DNA of 64,000 nt, taken from NCBI RefSeq assembly GCF_006438875.1, contig NZ_RCZH01000012.1, positions 1 to 64,000 on the forward strand, read 5' to 3'. The notes below the pieces were generated by a model, which ran no database searches, had not been told where the DNA came from, and was given only the letters and a program-made list of their open reading frames with translations. This document shows positions 1 to 7,993 of this stretch, piece after piece. The translations under genes were made by a program, and so were the position numbers. This stretch comes from Flavobacterium pectinovorum. Its GTDB lineage: Bacteria > Bacteroidota > Bacteroidia > Flavobacteriales > Flavobacteriaceae. The first letter of the stretch is position 1, and every line of letters begins with the position of its first letter.

Positions 1-15
1 AATAAAATCAACGCT

Positions 16-189
16 ATGAATAATTTTACATTTTTTTTAGGTTTTATTCTGATAATAACCTCAATGTTTATGGCATTTCCAGAAAGAGCAAGAAAAGCTA
101 CTAAATGTCTAATCCAATTAGTCGGAGCTTTGTTTATCAGTAAAGCATTTCAAGCAATAACAGCTTATTTCAACCGAAATAAACCGTAA
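16..189 (+). CDS. small membrane protein, 57 aa
   Basis: Reading from the ATG gives a 57-residue protein with a hydrophobic N-terminal segment (residues 4-21), a short basic linker (ERARKATK) and a second hydrophobic helix (about 31-50). It is therefore probably a two-helix inner-membrane peptide. No family is recognised. It lies just ahead of the first orphan Rhs tip and could be the immunity protein of an Rhs toxin whose gene lies left of the window. That is inference from position only. Confidence 0.5.
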   Translation: MNNFTFFLGFILIITSMFMAFPERARKATKCLIQLVGALFISKAFQAITAYFNRNKP

Positions 190-335
190 TGATTATTTTT
201 TATAAATGAAAAATATTACATTTGAATCGCTAGGATATAGAGAAAAGGACGTTCTTACTACATTATAGAAACTTTGCAGAACCTTATAAGTATAAGTATA
301 ATGGTAAGGAGCTCCAAGACGAGCTGGGACTTAAC

Positions 336-1124
336 ATGTATGACTATAGTGCCCGTAATTATGACCCTGCACTTGGTCGGTGGATGAACATTGACCCGCT
401 GGCGGAGAAAAGTCGTAGATGGTCTCCATATAATTATGCAATGGATAATCCAGTTTATTTTCTTGACCCAGACGGAATGCTTTCGAAATCATTTATGGAT
501 GATTTAATAAAAAAATCAAATGCTGACGGAGAAACAAAGTGGACAAACAATGATGACGGGACTTTTTCAGGAAGTAATGGTAAAACTGCTGATACTGGAG
601 AAAGTACTGAGGAAAGCGGTGGAGATAAGGAAGGTCAAGAAGGACCTGGTAAAGGAAAAATCGTTAATTTACCTAAAAAAGGCGACAAAGTTTTAGTTGA
701 TGTAACAGCCAAAACTCCCCTAGGGAAAATATGGTCATTTATCCAAGGAGATAGAGATTGGACTGATTCTACTACTGGTCTAACATATGTTGTAGGAGAT
801 GACGGTTCAATTTTAAGAATAAAACCATTAGGTGGTGCTGGAGGACTTGAATATATTAGCGGACTTGGTGAAGTAAAACTCGCAATTCAGTTTGGAAAAG
901 ACGCAAATCAAGTTTATCATGCTTTTCGACATGTAGAGGAAATGGGACTTGCACAGTCAGCTGTAAAAGCGGCAATAAAAGCTCACTTTCCTACTGTTGT
1001 CGCTAGATTAGAAGCTGGAAAACCATTAAATTCAATAATAGAAGTAGCAGGTCATAGAATACAATATACGGCATATAAACTAGCTGATGGAACAATAAAT
1101 ATTGGTAGAATTCATGGAATATAA
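336..1124 (+). CDS. orphan Rhs tip 1: core stump plus C-terminal toxin domain
   Basis: The first ~45 residues are the conserved Rhs-associated core ([35 protein letters not shown]). That core marks the point where Rhs proteins are cleaved to release their toxin. The in-frame core continues upstream to a stop at 231-233 with no ATG ([18 protein letters not shown]), so this is a displaced tip rather than a full Rhs gene. A Gly/Glu-rich linker follows, then a unique domain (about residues 165-262) with a FRHVEEMG motif, an AGHRIQY strand and a GRIHGI end. The His/Arg pattern recalls BECR-fold ribonucleases (barnase/EndoU/colicin group), but this is only a guess. The next gene overlaps its 3' end, as expected for a toxin/immunity pair. 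As it stands it would act only after recombining onto a full Rhs gene. Confidence 0.7.
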   Translation: MYDYSARNYDPALGRWMNIDPLAEKSRRWSPYNYAMDNPVYFLDPDGMLSKSFMDDLIKKSNADGETKWTNNDDGTFSGSNGKTADTGESTEESGGDKEGQEGPGKGKIVNLPKKGDKVLVDVTAKTPLGKIWSFIQGDRDWTDSTTGLTYVVGDDGSILRIKPLGGAGGLEYISGLGEVKLAIQFGKDANQVYHAFRHVEEMGLAQSAVKAAIKAHFPTVVARLEAGKPLNSIIEVAGHRIQYTAYKLADGTINIGRIHGI

Positions 1125-1455
1125 TAAAATGAGGAAACTTTTAAAAGATGAAGTAAGACTTCTAGAGTTATTAATAAAAAAATCATCAATTATAATATCT
1201 TATAATTTAGAAGAGGATTTAGAAGCAGAAATAATGAATGATGGTGGAATGGGAAGTTTAAAATTATTTCCAAAAGGCATTTCTTCTGATAATCGAGTAT
1301 TTGGAAAACAAATTGCTGAATGTATGTTTCTAGATTCAGATGGAATTGATGTTATAGCATCACTTAATATTGATGACAAGGGAGAATTATTTGAATTAGA
1401 CATTTGGAAGACAGATTTTAGTTCTTTGATTAGAATACCAGAAATAATTAGTTAA
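1114..1455 (+). CDS. DUF6984-like protein, candidate immunity protein of Rhs tip 1
   Basis: This 113-aa cytosolic protein contains [11 protein letters not shown] and [16 protein letters not shown]. From memory these match DUF6984, a family often found beside Rhs/polymorphic toxins. The ATG at 1114 was chosen because it overlaps the toxin's 3' end by 11 bases; an earlier TTG (1102) and a later ATG (1129) are possible. Overlap with the toxin gene is typical of translationally coupled immunity. Inference: it binds and neutralises the preceding C-terminal domain. Confidence 0.65.
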   Translation: MEYNKMRKLLKDEVRLLELLIKKSSIIISYNLEEDLEAEIMNDGGMGSLKLFPKGISSDNRVFGKQIAECMFLDSDGIDVIASLNIDDKGELFELDIWKTDFSSLIRIPEIIS

Positions 1456-1508
1456 ATTCAAAAGAAATGATAATATAATTCTTGATGTTTTTAATTACTT
1501 AGAATTGA

Positions 1509-1536
1509 AACCATTCCCTAAAGGAATGGTTTTTTG
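1509..1536 (+). terminator. Rho-independent terminator after immunity gene 1
   Basis: A stem AACCATTCC/GGAATGGTT with a CTAAA loop is followed by a T-run, 54 bases after the immunity stop codon. It ends the tip 1 unit. The sequence between it and the IS1 element at 1680 shows no gene. Confidence 0.8.
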
Positions 1537-1761
1537 CTTTTATAACGCCATTTATAATCATTTAAACGTACCTAAAGTCTGAATTTTGTACCTATATTAG
1601 CCCGTATCCGCTGGGAAGCCCTAATTAAGAAGCAAATTAAGATTTAAGACTGTACCCTCCTGCCTGCATCGGCTATTCCGGTAGTGTTTCAAAGTTAGTG
1701 ATATAAGATTTTAGATTTCTAACCTTTTGAAATTGAACAAATTTTAGAAATAAATAATTTT

Positions 1762-1787
1762 AAGATGAGCAGTGATGCTCATCTTTT
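1762..1787 (+). terminator. hairpin inside the left end of IS1 copy 1
   Basis: A perfect 10-bp stem AAGATGAGCA/TGCTCATCTT with a GTGA loop is followed by TTTT, 31 bases before the transposase ATG. The same hairpin occurs in copy 2 at 4088-4113. A likely role is terminating transcription that enters from flanking genes, so that transposase expression stays low. Confidence 0.6.
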
Positions 1788-1817
1788 TTGTTTTATTATT
1801 GCCTTAAATGTGCTAAA

Positions 1818-2516
1818 ATGAATAAAAATTCGACATGGTGTTCCAAAGTTAGTGATGATGTAAATTGTCCAAAATGTAACGAGAAAAAGGTTATTAAAAA
1901 TGGGAAGACTAAAAATTATAAACAGCAGTACTACTGTAAAATGTGCTGTCACCGTTTTATAGAAAGTTATACAAATCAAGCTTACAAATTAAATATCAAT
2001 CAAAATATCATTCAATTAACCAAAGAGGGTTTGGGAATAAGAAGCACAGCAAGAATATTAAATATTTCTACTACAACATTATTGAAAAGAATTGTATCAA
2101 TTGCCGGAAATATTAGCAAACCAATTATCAGTAAAGGTAAAACTTATGAAGTAGATGAACTGTGCACTTATATCAGACACAAGAAAAATTATATATGGCT
2201 GGTTTATGCATTGGAAAAGAATTCTAAGACAGTTGTGAGTTTTAATGTTGGGAAACGTACCAATAAAACATTAAGCCGTGTTCTGGAAACTTTAAAATTA
2301 TCTGATGCTAAAAAGATATTTACGGACAGATTAAAAAACTACAGATATTTGATTGACGAGAAACTGCATTCGGTAAAACGTTTCGGGACAAACCATATTG
2401 AAAGGAAGAATCTGACACTCAGAACTCATCTGAAACGACTCAACCGCAGGACAATCTGCTTCAGTAAAAGTTTAGTGATTTTTACTGCTGTTTTGAAGAT
2501 TTATTTTTGGATTTGA
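1818..2516 (+). CDS. IS1-family transposase, copy 1
   Basis: Starting at the ATG at 1818 gives 232 aa, the length of the IS1 InsAB' fusion; an upstream TTG (1788) is less likely. The N-terminus has a zinc ribbon (CPKC ... CKMCC). It is followed by the DDE core: VDE (EVDELCTYI), TD (IFTDRLKNY) and IER (HIERKNLTL). The C-terminal RTHLKRLNRRTICFSKS is the IS1 signature. Unlike classical IS1, it is a single uninterrupted frame, so no programmed frameshift is needed. It differs from copy 2 almost only in the middle third of the gene. Confidence 0.9.
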   Translation: MNKNSTWCSKVSDDVNCPKCNEKKVIKNGKTKNYKQQYYCKMCCHRFIESYTNQAYKLNINQNIIQLTKEGLGIRSTARILNISTTTLLKRIVSIAGNISKPIISKGKTYEVDELCTYIRHKKNYIWLVYALEKNSKTVVSFNVGKRTNKTLSRVLETLKLSDAKKIFTDRLKNYRYLIDEKLHSVKRFGTNHIERKNLTLRTHLKRLNRRTICFSKSLVIFTAVLKIYFWI

Positions 2517-2706
2517 GCAATAAAACAGTAAGTTTATCTTCTAAAATCATGTTCTTAAAAATTTTGTATTTAACAGGTAAAACCTTGTAAAAATAGTCGA
2601 AAAACCTTATAAGTATAAGTACAACGGAAAAGAGCTGCAAGACGAGTTAAACCTGAATGTTTACGATTATGGAGCACGTAATTATGACCCTGCTCTTGGT
2701 CGTTGG

Positions 2707-3324
2707 ATGAACATTGACCCGTTGGCAGAACAAATGCGCCGTCACAGTCCTTATAATTATGCTTTTAATAATCCTATCTATTTTATTGATCCCGATGGAA
2801 TGAGTCCTGAAGAAGGGCCAGGACCAGGTCGTGGTGCTGCAATCATTGCTGCAGGCTTAGGTGGTGCAGGTGCAATAGCAATAGCTGGCGCAGGTCCACA
2901 AGGAATTGTTTTAGAGCCAGCAGCTGCTGTAGTTGCTGTTGGTTCTCTTGTAGTTGGTGGTTTAGTAATGATTTGGGATTCCGCAACAAGTCGTGATGAG
3001 TCTGCCAGTACACCTATCTACAATGCAACCGCTGGTAGCGTAAACAATAAAAGCACTTCAGAGCCTAGTAAAGCAGAAACCGATTCAAACGGAAAAGTGA
3101 AAGATGGCAATAATAAGCCTACAAAAAACGAAAGAGCACAAGCGAAAAAAAATAAAAGCAGTACTGATTCGGATTATGGAGTGGTTAATCCGCATACAAC
3201 ACAATCTAATGGTAATCGAAGACAAAAACATGAAAAAGGTGAGGCAACTAATCAAAGAAATCAAGGTGGTGAAAAAGCCGACAAAAATAGACAAAGAACT
3301 CAAGATTCGAAAAAAAGAAAATAA
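2707..3324 (+). CDS. orphan Rhs tip 2: core stump plus basic C-terminal domain
   Basis: The Rhs core is present ([23 protein letters not shown], ending FIDPDGM at about residue 32). The in-frame core extends upstream to about 2598 without an ATG ([16 protein letters not shown]), where it meets the IS1 end. The core is followed by a Gly/Ala-rich hydrophobic stretch (residues 38-90), perhaps a membrane-passing segment. A Lys/Asn-rich linker leads to a very basic tail with [21 protein letters not shown]. The tail resembles small basic nuclease-like toxins, but the class is not identified. The candidate immunity gene begins 12 bases downstream. Without a start region it is probably a silent tip. 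Confidence 0.65.
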   Translation: MNIDPLAEQMRRHSPYNYAFNNPIYFIDPDGMSPEEGPGPGRGAAIIAAGLGGAGAIAIAGAGPQGIVLEPAAAVVAVGSLVVGGLVMIWDSATSRDESASTPIYNATAGSVNNKSTSEPSKAETDSNGKVKDGNNKPTKNERAQAKKNKSSTDSDYGVVNPHTTQSNGNRRQKHEKGEATNQRNQGGEKADKNRQRTQDSKKRK

Positions 3325-3336
3325 TTAAATAAAAGT

Positions 3337-3855
3337 ATGCACTTTATGAAAGATTATGTCGATAAATTAGTAGAAATTAAAATTAGAGGGTACGAATATT
3401 TTATAGGTGTGTTTATAAATTATGGAAAGGAGTGGGTTATTATTAGGAATATTTCAGGGGATTATATAATTGACGGATTCAAAATAATAAATAGAAAGTT
3501 CATTGTTTCTATTAGTTTAATTAATTCAGAACCATTGAAAACTATAGTCAAATTAAAGCATTTAAATTTTGTTTATAAATTGGATTATGATTTGAATAAT
3601 ACTGTAAGTTTAATTAGAGATATAAAAAAAAATGGGGATTTGATTTTTGTATTATTAGCCAATGAAGATATGGCCTTTGTAGGATTTGTTGATGAAATTC
3701 ATCAAAAATCCTTAAATTTAAGAGATTTAACATCAAAAGGAGAGATGTCAGGATTTGTTAAAAATTATAAATTTGATAAAATAAGAATAATTGAAACTAA
3801 AACTGATTATTTAGATTCCTTGGAAATTTACTTAAAATATACTCAAAAAGGTTAA
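3337..3855 (+). CDS. candidate immunity protein of Rhs tip 2
   Basis: This 172-aa protein is predicted to be cytosolic (no signal peptide) and rich in short beta segments. No family is recognised. Evidence for an immunity role is positional: it follows the tip 2 toxin by 12 bases on the same strand, and its AT-rich base use resembles the other immunity genes here. The start may be the ATG at 3337 or the one at 3346. Confidence 0.55.
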   Translation: MHFMKDYVDKLVEIKIRGYEYFIGVFINYGKEWVIIRNISGDYIIDGFKIINRKFIVSISLINSEPLKTIVKLKHLNFVYKLDYDLNNTVSLIRDIKKNGDLIFVLLANEDMAFVGFVDEIHQKSLNLRDLTSKGEMSGFVKNYKFDKIRIIETKTDYLDSLEIYLKYTQKG

Positions 3856-4005
3856 TGCTAGATATTAGATATTTTTACAAAATAGTAATGTAACTAACTG
3901 AAAAAATTATCCCCGCTCCCGCACGAATCCTTTCGTGTGGCGCAAGAAATCGCTAGTGTTACAGATTAGGTGTTTTTATAATTTAACCACTTAACTAACT
4001 GAAAA

Positions 4006-4910
4006 GGTAGTGTTTCAAAGTTAGTGATATAAGATTTTAGATTTCTAACCTTTTGAAATTGAACAAATTTTAGAAATAAATAATTTTAAGATGAGCAGTG
4101 ATGCTCATCTTTTTTGTTTTATTATTTTCTTAAATGTGCTAAAATGAATAAAAATTCGACATGGTGTTCCAAAGTTAGTGATGATGTAAATTGTCCAAAA
4201 TGTAACGAGAAAAAGGTTATTAAAAATGGGAAGACTAAAAATTATAAACAGCAGTACTACTGTAAAATGTGCTGTCACCGTTTTATAGAAAGTTATACAA
4301 ATCAAGCTTACAAATTAAATATCAATCAAAATATCATTCAATTAACCAAAGAGGGTTTGGGAATAAGAAGCACAGCAAGAATATTAAATATTTCTACTAC
4401 AACATTATTGAAAAGGATTGTTTCTATTGCAAGAAGTATTTCCAAGCCAATTATCAGCAAAGGCAAAACTTATGAAGTCGATGAGCTGTGTACTTATATC
4501 AGACACAAGAAAAATTATATCTGGCTGGTTTATGCATTGGAAAAGAATTCTAAAAGAGTTGTGAGTTTTAATGTTGGAAAACGAACCAATAAAACTCTGA
4601 ACTGTGTTCTGGAAACTTTAAAATTATCTGACGCTAAAAAGATATTTACGGACAGATTAAAAAACTACAGGTATCTGATTGATGAGAAAATGCATTCTAT
4701 CAAACGTTTCGGAACAAATCATATTGAAAGAAAGAATCTGACACTCAGAACTCATCTGAAACGACTCAACCGCAGGACAATCTGCTTCAGTAAAAGTTTA
4801 GTGATTTTTACTGCTGTTTTGAAGATTTATTTTTGGATTTGAGCAATAAAACAGTAAGTTTATCTTCTAAAATCATGTTCTTAAAAATTTTGTATTTAAC
4901 AGGTAAAACC
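4006..4910 (+). mobile_element. IS1-family insertion sequence, copy 2
   Basis: This is a second copy of the element at 1680, exactly 2326 bases further on. The two are nearly identical over the left 410 bases and over the last ~500 bases before the Rhs core, but clearly diverged in about 2090-2405 (4416-4731 here). It also sits directly before an Rhs core at the same distance (transposase stop to the TATAAG core motif is 91 versus 92 bases). The IS and Rhs stump may therefore have been duplicated as one block. Confidence 0.75.
4144..4842 (+). CDS. IS1-family transposase, copy 2
   Basis: This is a 232-aa single-frame IS1 transposase with the same zinc ribbon and DDE residues as copy 1 (VDE, TD, IER) and the same RTICFSKS end. 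Amino-acid differences from copy 1 are few (for example SIARSIS versus SIAGNIS, and MHSIKRF versus LHSVKRF), although the central third has many silent changes. All catalytic residues are intact, so it is probably active. The hairpin at 4088-4113 lies upstream of the ATG. Confidence 0.9.
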   Translation: MNKNSTWCSKVSDDVNCPKCNEKKVIKNGKTKNYKQQYYCKMCCHRFIESYTNQAYKLNINQNIIQLTKEGLGIRSTARILNISTTTLLKRIVSIARSISKPIISKGKTYEVDELCTYIRHKKNYIWLVYALEKNSKRVVSFNVGKRTNKTLNCVLETLKLSDAKKIFTDRLKNYRYLIDEKMHSIKRFGTNHIERKNLTLRTHLKRLNRRTICFSKSLVIFTAVLKIYFWI

Positions 4911-4983
4911 TTGCGAAAATAGTCGCAAACCCTATAAGTATAAGTATAACGGAAAAGAGCTGCAAGACGAACTGGGGCTTGGG

Positions 4984-5748
4984 ATGTATGATTATGGAAG
5001 CAGACTTTACGACCCAGCAAGAGCGGGTTGGAGTAATATTGACCCGTTAGCAGAGAAAATGAGAAGATACAGTCCATATAACTATGCGTTTGATAATCCG
5101 ATGAGATTTACTGACCCTGATGGAATGGCTCCAAATGATGTTATAATTAAAGGACAAGGAGCAGATAAAACATTAGCGCAATTACAAAAGTCCACAAGTT
5201 TAAAATTGACAATGGATGATAAAGGAAAAGTAACTGCAACAGGCGAAGCAAAAACTAAAGCAGATAAAGAATTAAAAGCAGCTACAACAGATAAAAATGT
5301 AACAGTTAATTTAAATTCAACATTAGGACCTCAAATTATGGATGGTAGTGGCGATTATTTATCCAGTTCAGGTTCTTTTGATGGAAGTACTGTCAATGGA
5401 GACGGAACTGCTACTGCGAACCAAACTGTTAATCCAGATTATGCTAAAGCAGTTGATGAATTTGAAGGAACTCCTGAAGGAACAGGTGTTTTACACGAAA
5501 CTCTAGAAGGATATCAAGAAGGAAAAAGAGCTCAAGAAACGCAAACCCCTTCTGGACCAGCAATACCAGGAACAGATGGTTATAAAAATTATGATGCAGC
5601 TCATAACAAAGCAGATGCAATAGACCCTAGGCATGTTAGAACTGCTGATTCATTTACTGGTAAAAACCCTAGGACTGGTGAACAAGCAAGAGTGCTACAG
5701 AAACCTAATGGACAAACAATGGTATTATATAAACTTCCAAAAAAATAA
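4984..5748 (+). CDS. orphan Rhs tip 3: core stump plus putative zinc-peptidase toxin
   Basis: The Rhs core ([24 protein letters not shown], written here in two parts: [15 protein letters not shown] and WSNIDPLAE) ends at FTDPDGM (residue ~48). The in-frame core continues upstream to the IS1 copy 2 end without an ATG. The C-terminal region has [14 protein letters not shown] (about residues 167-180), then [16 protein letters not shown]. The HExxE arrangement and a later His suggest a zincin-type metallopeptidase toxin; this is inference from motif layout. The core has a local change (ARAGWSN instead of ALGRWMN). The next gene, 11 bases on, is exported and is the likely immunity partner. Confidence 0.65.
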   Translation: MYDYGSRLYDPARAGWSNIDPLAEKMRRYSPYNYAFDNPMRFTDPDGMAPNDVIIKGQGADKTLAQLQKSTSLKLTMDDKGKVTATGEAKTKADKELKAATTDKNVTVNLNSTLGPQIMDGSGDYLSSSGSFDGSTVNGDGTATANQTVNPDYAKAVDEFEGTPEGTGVLHETLEGYQEGKRAQETQTPSGPAIPGTDGYKNYDAAHNKADAIDPRHVRTADSFTGKNPRTGEQARVLQKPNGQTMVLYKLPKK

Positions 5749-5759
5749 TAAAAACGATT

Positions 5760-6155
5760 ATGAAAAATATATTTTTAATATTTCTTTTTACACTTTCTTT
5801 CTCTTCATATTGTCAAGATTTTAGTGGTGTTTATTCCGTTACTAAAATTATAACCTCAGATGACGGTGACAAAATATTGTTTATTAAGAATGATAAAATC
5901 AAAGGAATAATTGTAATGGATAACGATGATTTAAAAGTTAATTCGTCATTTACAAAAATCAAAAAAGGCAAAGATTATTATTTTAATCTTGAAGTTGATG
6001 CTAAAAAGTACCGAGGACAAAATGACGGTTATGCAATAATATCATCAAGCGGAAAAATAAAACGAATTTGGGACGTTAAAAAAGACGGAGCAATGCCATT
6101 TATATTTACGGCAAAAAACTTAAAAGGTTTGTATGTAAAGAATAAAAGAGAATAA
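5760..6155 (+). CDS. exported candidate immunity protein of Rhs tip 3
   Basis: This 131-aa protein has a clear N-terminal signal peptide (KNIFLIFLFTLSFSSYCQ), so the mature protein would be periplasmic. The rest is beta-rich (FSGVYSV, GYAIISSSG). No family is recognised. It is the only one of the three candidate immunity proteins with a signal peptide. If it is the antidote, the tip 3 toxin should act in the periplasm, which fits a peptidase better than a nuclease. The spacing of 11 bases supports co-expression. Confidence 0.6.
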   Translation: MKNIFLIFLFTLSFSSYCQDFSGVYSVTKIITSDDGDKILFIKNDKIKGIIVMDNDDLKVNSSFTKIKKGKDYYFNLEVDAKKYRGQNDGYAIISSSGKIKRIWDVKKDGAMPFIFTAKNLKGLYVKNKRE

Positions 6156-6235
6156 ACTTTCCATTTCTTTTAGAAGAATCTCAACATCTGAAACAAATCA
6201 AAAAAGAGTAGTTAGTTATTGAATTCGAAAAATAA

Positions 6236-6273
6236 AACCTAATACTAGACAACAATCGAGTATTAGGTTTTTT
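6236..6273 (+). terminator. terminator after Rhs tip 3 unit
   Basis: The stem AACCTAATACT/AGTATTAGGTT is followed by TTTTTT, 80 bases after the immunity stop. It closes the tip 3 transcription unit. Confidence 0.8.
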
Positions 6274-6370
6274 GTTTTAAAAAACTTTATAAGTAATGAA
6301 AATCAGTATAATTACGTAGTGATTTAAATGAGTTTGTCGCTATATTTGAGAAATAACAAATGAGTCATAA

Positions 6371-6790
6371 ATGAAACTATTCTTATTTTCAATATTTTCC
6401 ATTTTAATGTTGAATTGCTCAGACATTAAAAAAGATAATCAAAGTGAGAAATATTTAGATTTTTTTTATTTCAAAGGGAATAAACTTTTTCCTTTTAGAC
6501 TTAATTGTAAATCTATTCGAAGTGAAATGTTTAGAGATGATGTAAAATATAAAAAAATAGAAGATAGAGAGTACATCAAGAGATTCATAAAGGAATATGA
6601 AAAATTGAAAACTGAAAAAAAACAAAATGAGATAGATGTGCGTATGCAAATAATTTTTCATAATGGTAAAATCACAGATACCATTTGCATGGGAAGTCAT
6701 TTTGGTATTAAAATTAATGGAGTAAAGAAAAATGATTCTAAGTCTTTTTTAAATTTAATTCAAGAAAAAATGTATGAATCAGAAAAATAG
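6371..6790 (+). CDS. small lipoprotein, 139 aa
   Basis: The start MKLFLFSIFSILMLNCSD carries a lipoprotein signal with the lipid-modified Cys at residue 16. The mature part is charged and Lys-rich with no recognised domain. It has its own leader after the terminator at 6273. It could be another immunity-type lipoprotein or an unrelated surface protein; the sequence does not decide between these. Confidence 0.55.
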   Translation: MKLFLFSIFSILMLNCSDIKKDNQSEKYLDFFYFKGNKLFPFRLNCKSIRSEMFRDDVKYKKIEDREYIKRFIKEYEKLKTEKKQNEIDVRMQIIFHNGKITDTICMGSHFGIKINGVKKNDSKSFLNLIQEKMYESEK

Positions 6791-6859
6791 ATAAAGGATG
6801 ACGAGTATGAAAAAAATATAGATTTAGCTATATAAAGTACTTTAAAATTATTTTAAGAG

Positions 6860-7138
6860 TTATTTGTCACCGCATAAAGTTTTAAATTCTGCTCGAACAT
6901 CTTCAAAAGTTGGTGCGCCAATATTCGAAATTTTATGGTAGGAATCTATTCCATTATCTGATGCCATTGCACTCCAAAAATATTGTCTAACTTTTTCTGC
7001 GCTTACTTGGTTATTTAATCTAGTTCTGGTTAAGTTAATTTTCCTCTTGATTGTTATGTCTGCGTCTGGGTTGGTTTCTGTCGGAGTCAGTACATTCTCT
7101 TCTAAAAATCTTATTAATTCTTCTTTTGTTGCGTTCAT
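6860..7138 (-). CDS. hypothetical protein, 92 aa (last gene of cassette array)
   Basis: The ATG at 7138 was preferred to a TTG three codons upstream. It gives a small soluble protein (TKEELIRFLEENVLTPTE ... FEDVRAEFKTLC) that is largely helical. No family is recognised. It is the last gene, in transcription order, of the same-strand series whose members are separated by palindromic sites. No such site is seen on its downstream side. Confidence 0.55.
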   Translation of the reverse strand: MNATKEELIRFLEENVLTPTETNPDADITIKRKINLTRTRLNNQVSAEKVRQYFWSAMASDNGIDSYHKISNIGAPTFEDVRAEFKTLCGDK

Positions 7139-7167
7139 CTTATTCAATTTTTCTCGTTAAGATTTTG

Positions 7168-7204
7168 GTGTGACACTTGCTGCTAACGTTATAGTAGTTT
7201 GGTG
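7168..7204. repeat. palindromic cassette-junction site A
   Basis: A short imperfect inverted repeat, with AACGTTAT on one side and ATAACTGTT on the other, spans the gap between the DUF4240 gene and the 92-aa gene. It shares the CTAACGTT/CAACGTT edge with sites B, C and D. It is the smallest of the four. Confidence 0.5.
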
Positions 7205-7220
7205 ATAACTGTTTTCTCTG

Positions 7221-7820
7221 TTAAATGTTATCCGGATATTTAGCATAAAGTTTAGGAAACAAATTTTTCAAGTCATTTCCATCTTCTTCCCATTCATTTC
7301 CAGTCGTATTATGGTTTTCTTGAAACGGATAAGGCATTTCTTGTCCCGTTAATTCTTTAAAAATTGTTCTTGGAATATAGCCTAAACCTTCCCAATCACA
7401 GTCTTCAATTTTTTCAGTTTCAACTTCTACAAGAGTTTCAGGATTTTTAATTGTTTTATTATAGAAGTCTTTACCCTGTCCAATTACCCATTCTCTAAAA
7501 TCATTAAAACTATCATCTCCGCATCCACCGTGAATAATATAAATTGCCCCCCAAAGTTCCCAAGTGTTAGCTAAACCTCTATAACTTCTAAATCGGTTCC
7601 CAAATAAAATAATTTCCTCAGGAGTTAATTTGCGAAGTTCATTTGCTAATGCTACTTGCTGTAATTCAAAATTATCTTTTGAATTGTCTTTTGTTATTTT
7701 AATTATTGACCAAAATTTTTCTTCTTCCATTAATTCATCTGAGGATACAAAATTTGTAATTTTAGGCTTTTCAACTTTTACATTTTTTTTTCCTCCAAAG
7801 AGTTTGTCAAATATTCCCAT
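7221..7820 (-). CDS. DUF4240 domain protein
   Basis: The ATG at 7820 gives MGIFDKLFGGKK, a typical N-terminus; an alternative TTG start at 7862 would run into the junction repeat. The core has EEKFWSIIK, WELWGAIYIIHGGCGDDSF and DFREWVIGQGKDFY, which match DUF4240. Members of this family are often found singly near polymorphic-toxin or defence genes. The biochemical role is unknown. It occupies one unit of the cassette-like series, with site A downstream and site B upstream. Confidence 0.75.
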   Translation of the reverse strand: MGIFDKLFGGKKNVKVEKPKITNFVSSDELMEEEKFWSIIKITKDNSKDNFELQQVALANELRKLTPEEIILFGNRFRSYRGLANTWELWGAIYIIHGGCGDDSFNDFREWVIGQGKDFYNKTIKNPETLVEVETEKIEDCDWEGLGYIPRTIFKELTGQEMPYPFQENHNTTGNEWEEDGNDLKNLFPKLYAKYPDNI

Positions 7821-7857
7821 AGATATTTTTTTAGTGTAATTTCTGTTTATAATGACC

Positions 7858-7993
7858 GTCAACGTTATGCGGCTTCACGCAGTAGCGGCTAGTTAATGGA
7901 TTAGTTGTAAATATATGTAAATTTCCGGTTGAGTAATTCCGACTTAGAAAGATAAAACCAGCTATTGCGCGAACCCGCTATTGTGAGTAGTGT
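7858..7993. repeat. palindromic cassette-junction site B
   Basis: An imperfect inverted repeat about 136 bases long. The left arm is CAACGTTATGCGGCTTCACG followed by CAGTAGC; the right arm is GCTATTGCGCGAACCCGC followed by TATTGTGAG. The arms match at most positions (GCGGnTTCnCGCAnTAGC) around an AT-rich centre. It lies exactly between two minus-strand genes. Confidence 0.65.

Larger units (their letters stand above)
1680..2584 (+). mobile_element. IS1-family insertion sequence, copy 1
   Basis: The element starts at GGTAGTGTTTCAAAG, which is shared exactly with the second copy at 4006. It carries one transposase ORF and ends near AACAGGTAAAACC (about 2584; the right boundary is approximate). 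The right end is only weakly complementary to the left end, and no clear target duplication is visible. A strong hairpin just inside the left end may block read-through transcription. The element abuts the Rhs core of tip 2. Confidence 0.75.

Noticed and set aside
1779-1979. Antisense frame over the transposase N-terminus (also at 4105-4305)
   Set aside because: Repeated in both IS copies only because the IS is repeated; no coding features.
1680-2584. Target-site duplications around IS1 copies
   Set aside because: No matching flanks of 8-9 bases could be found; right end is uncertain.
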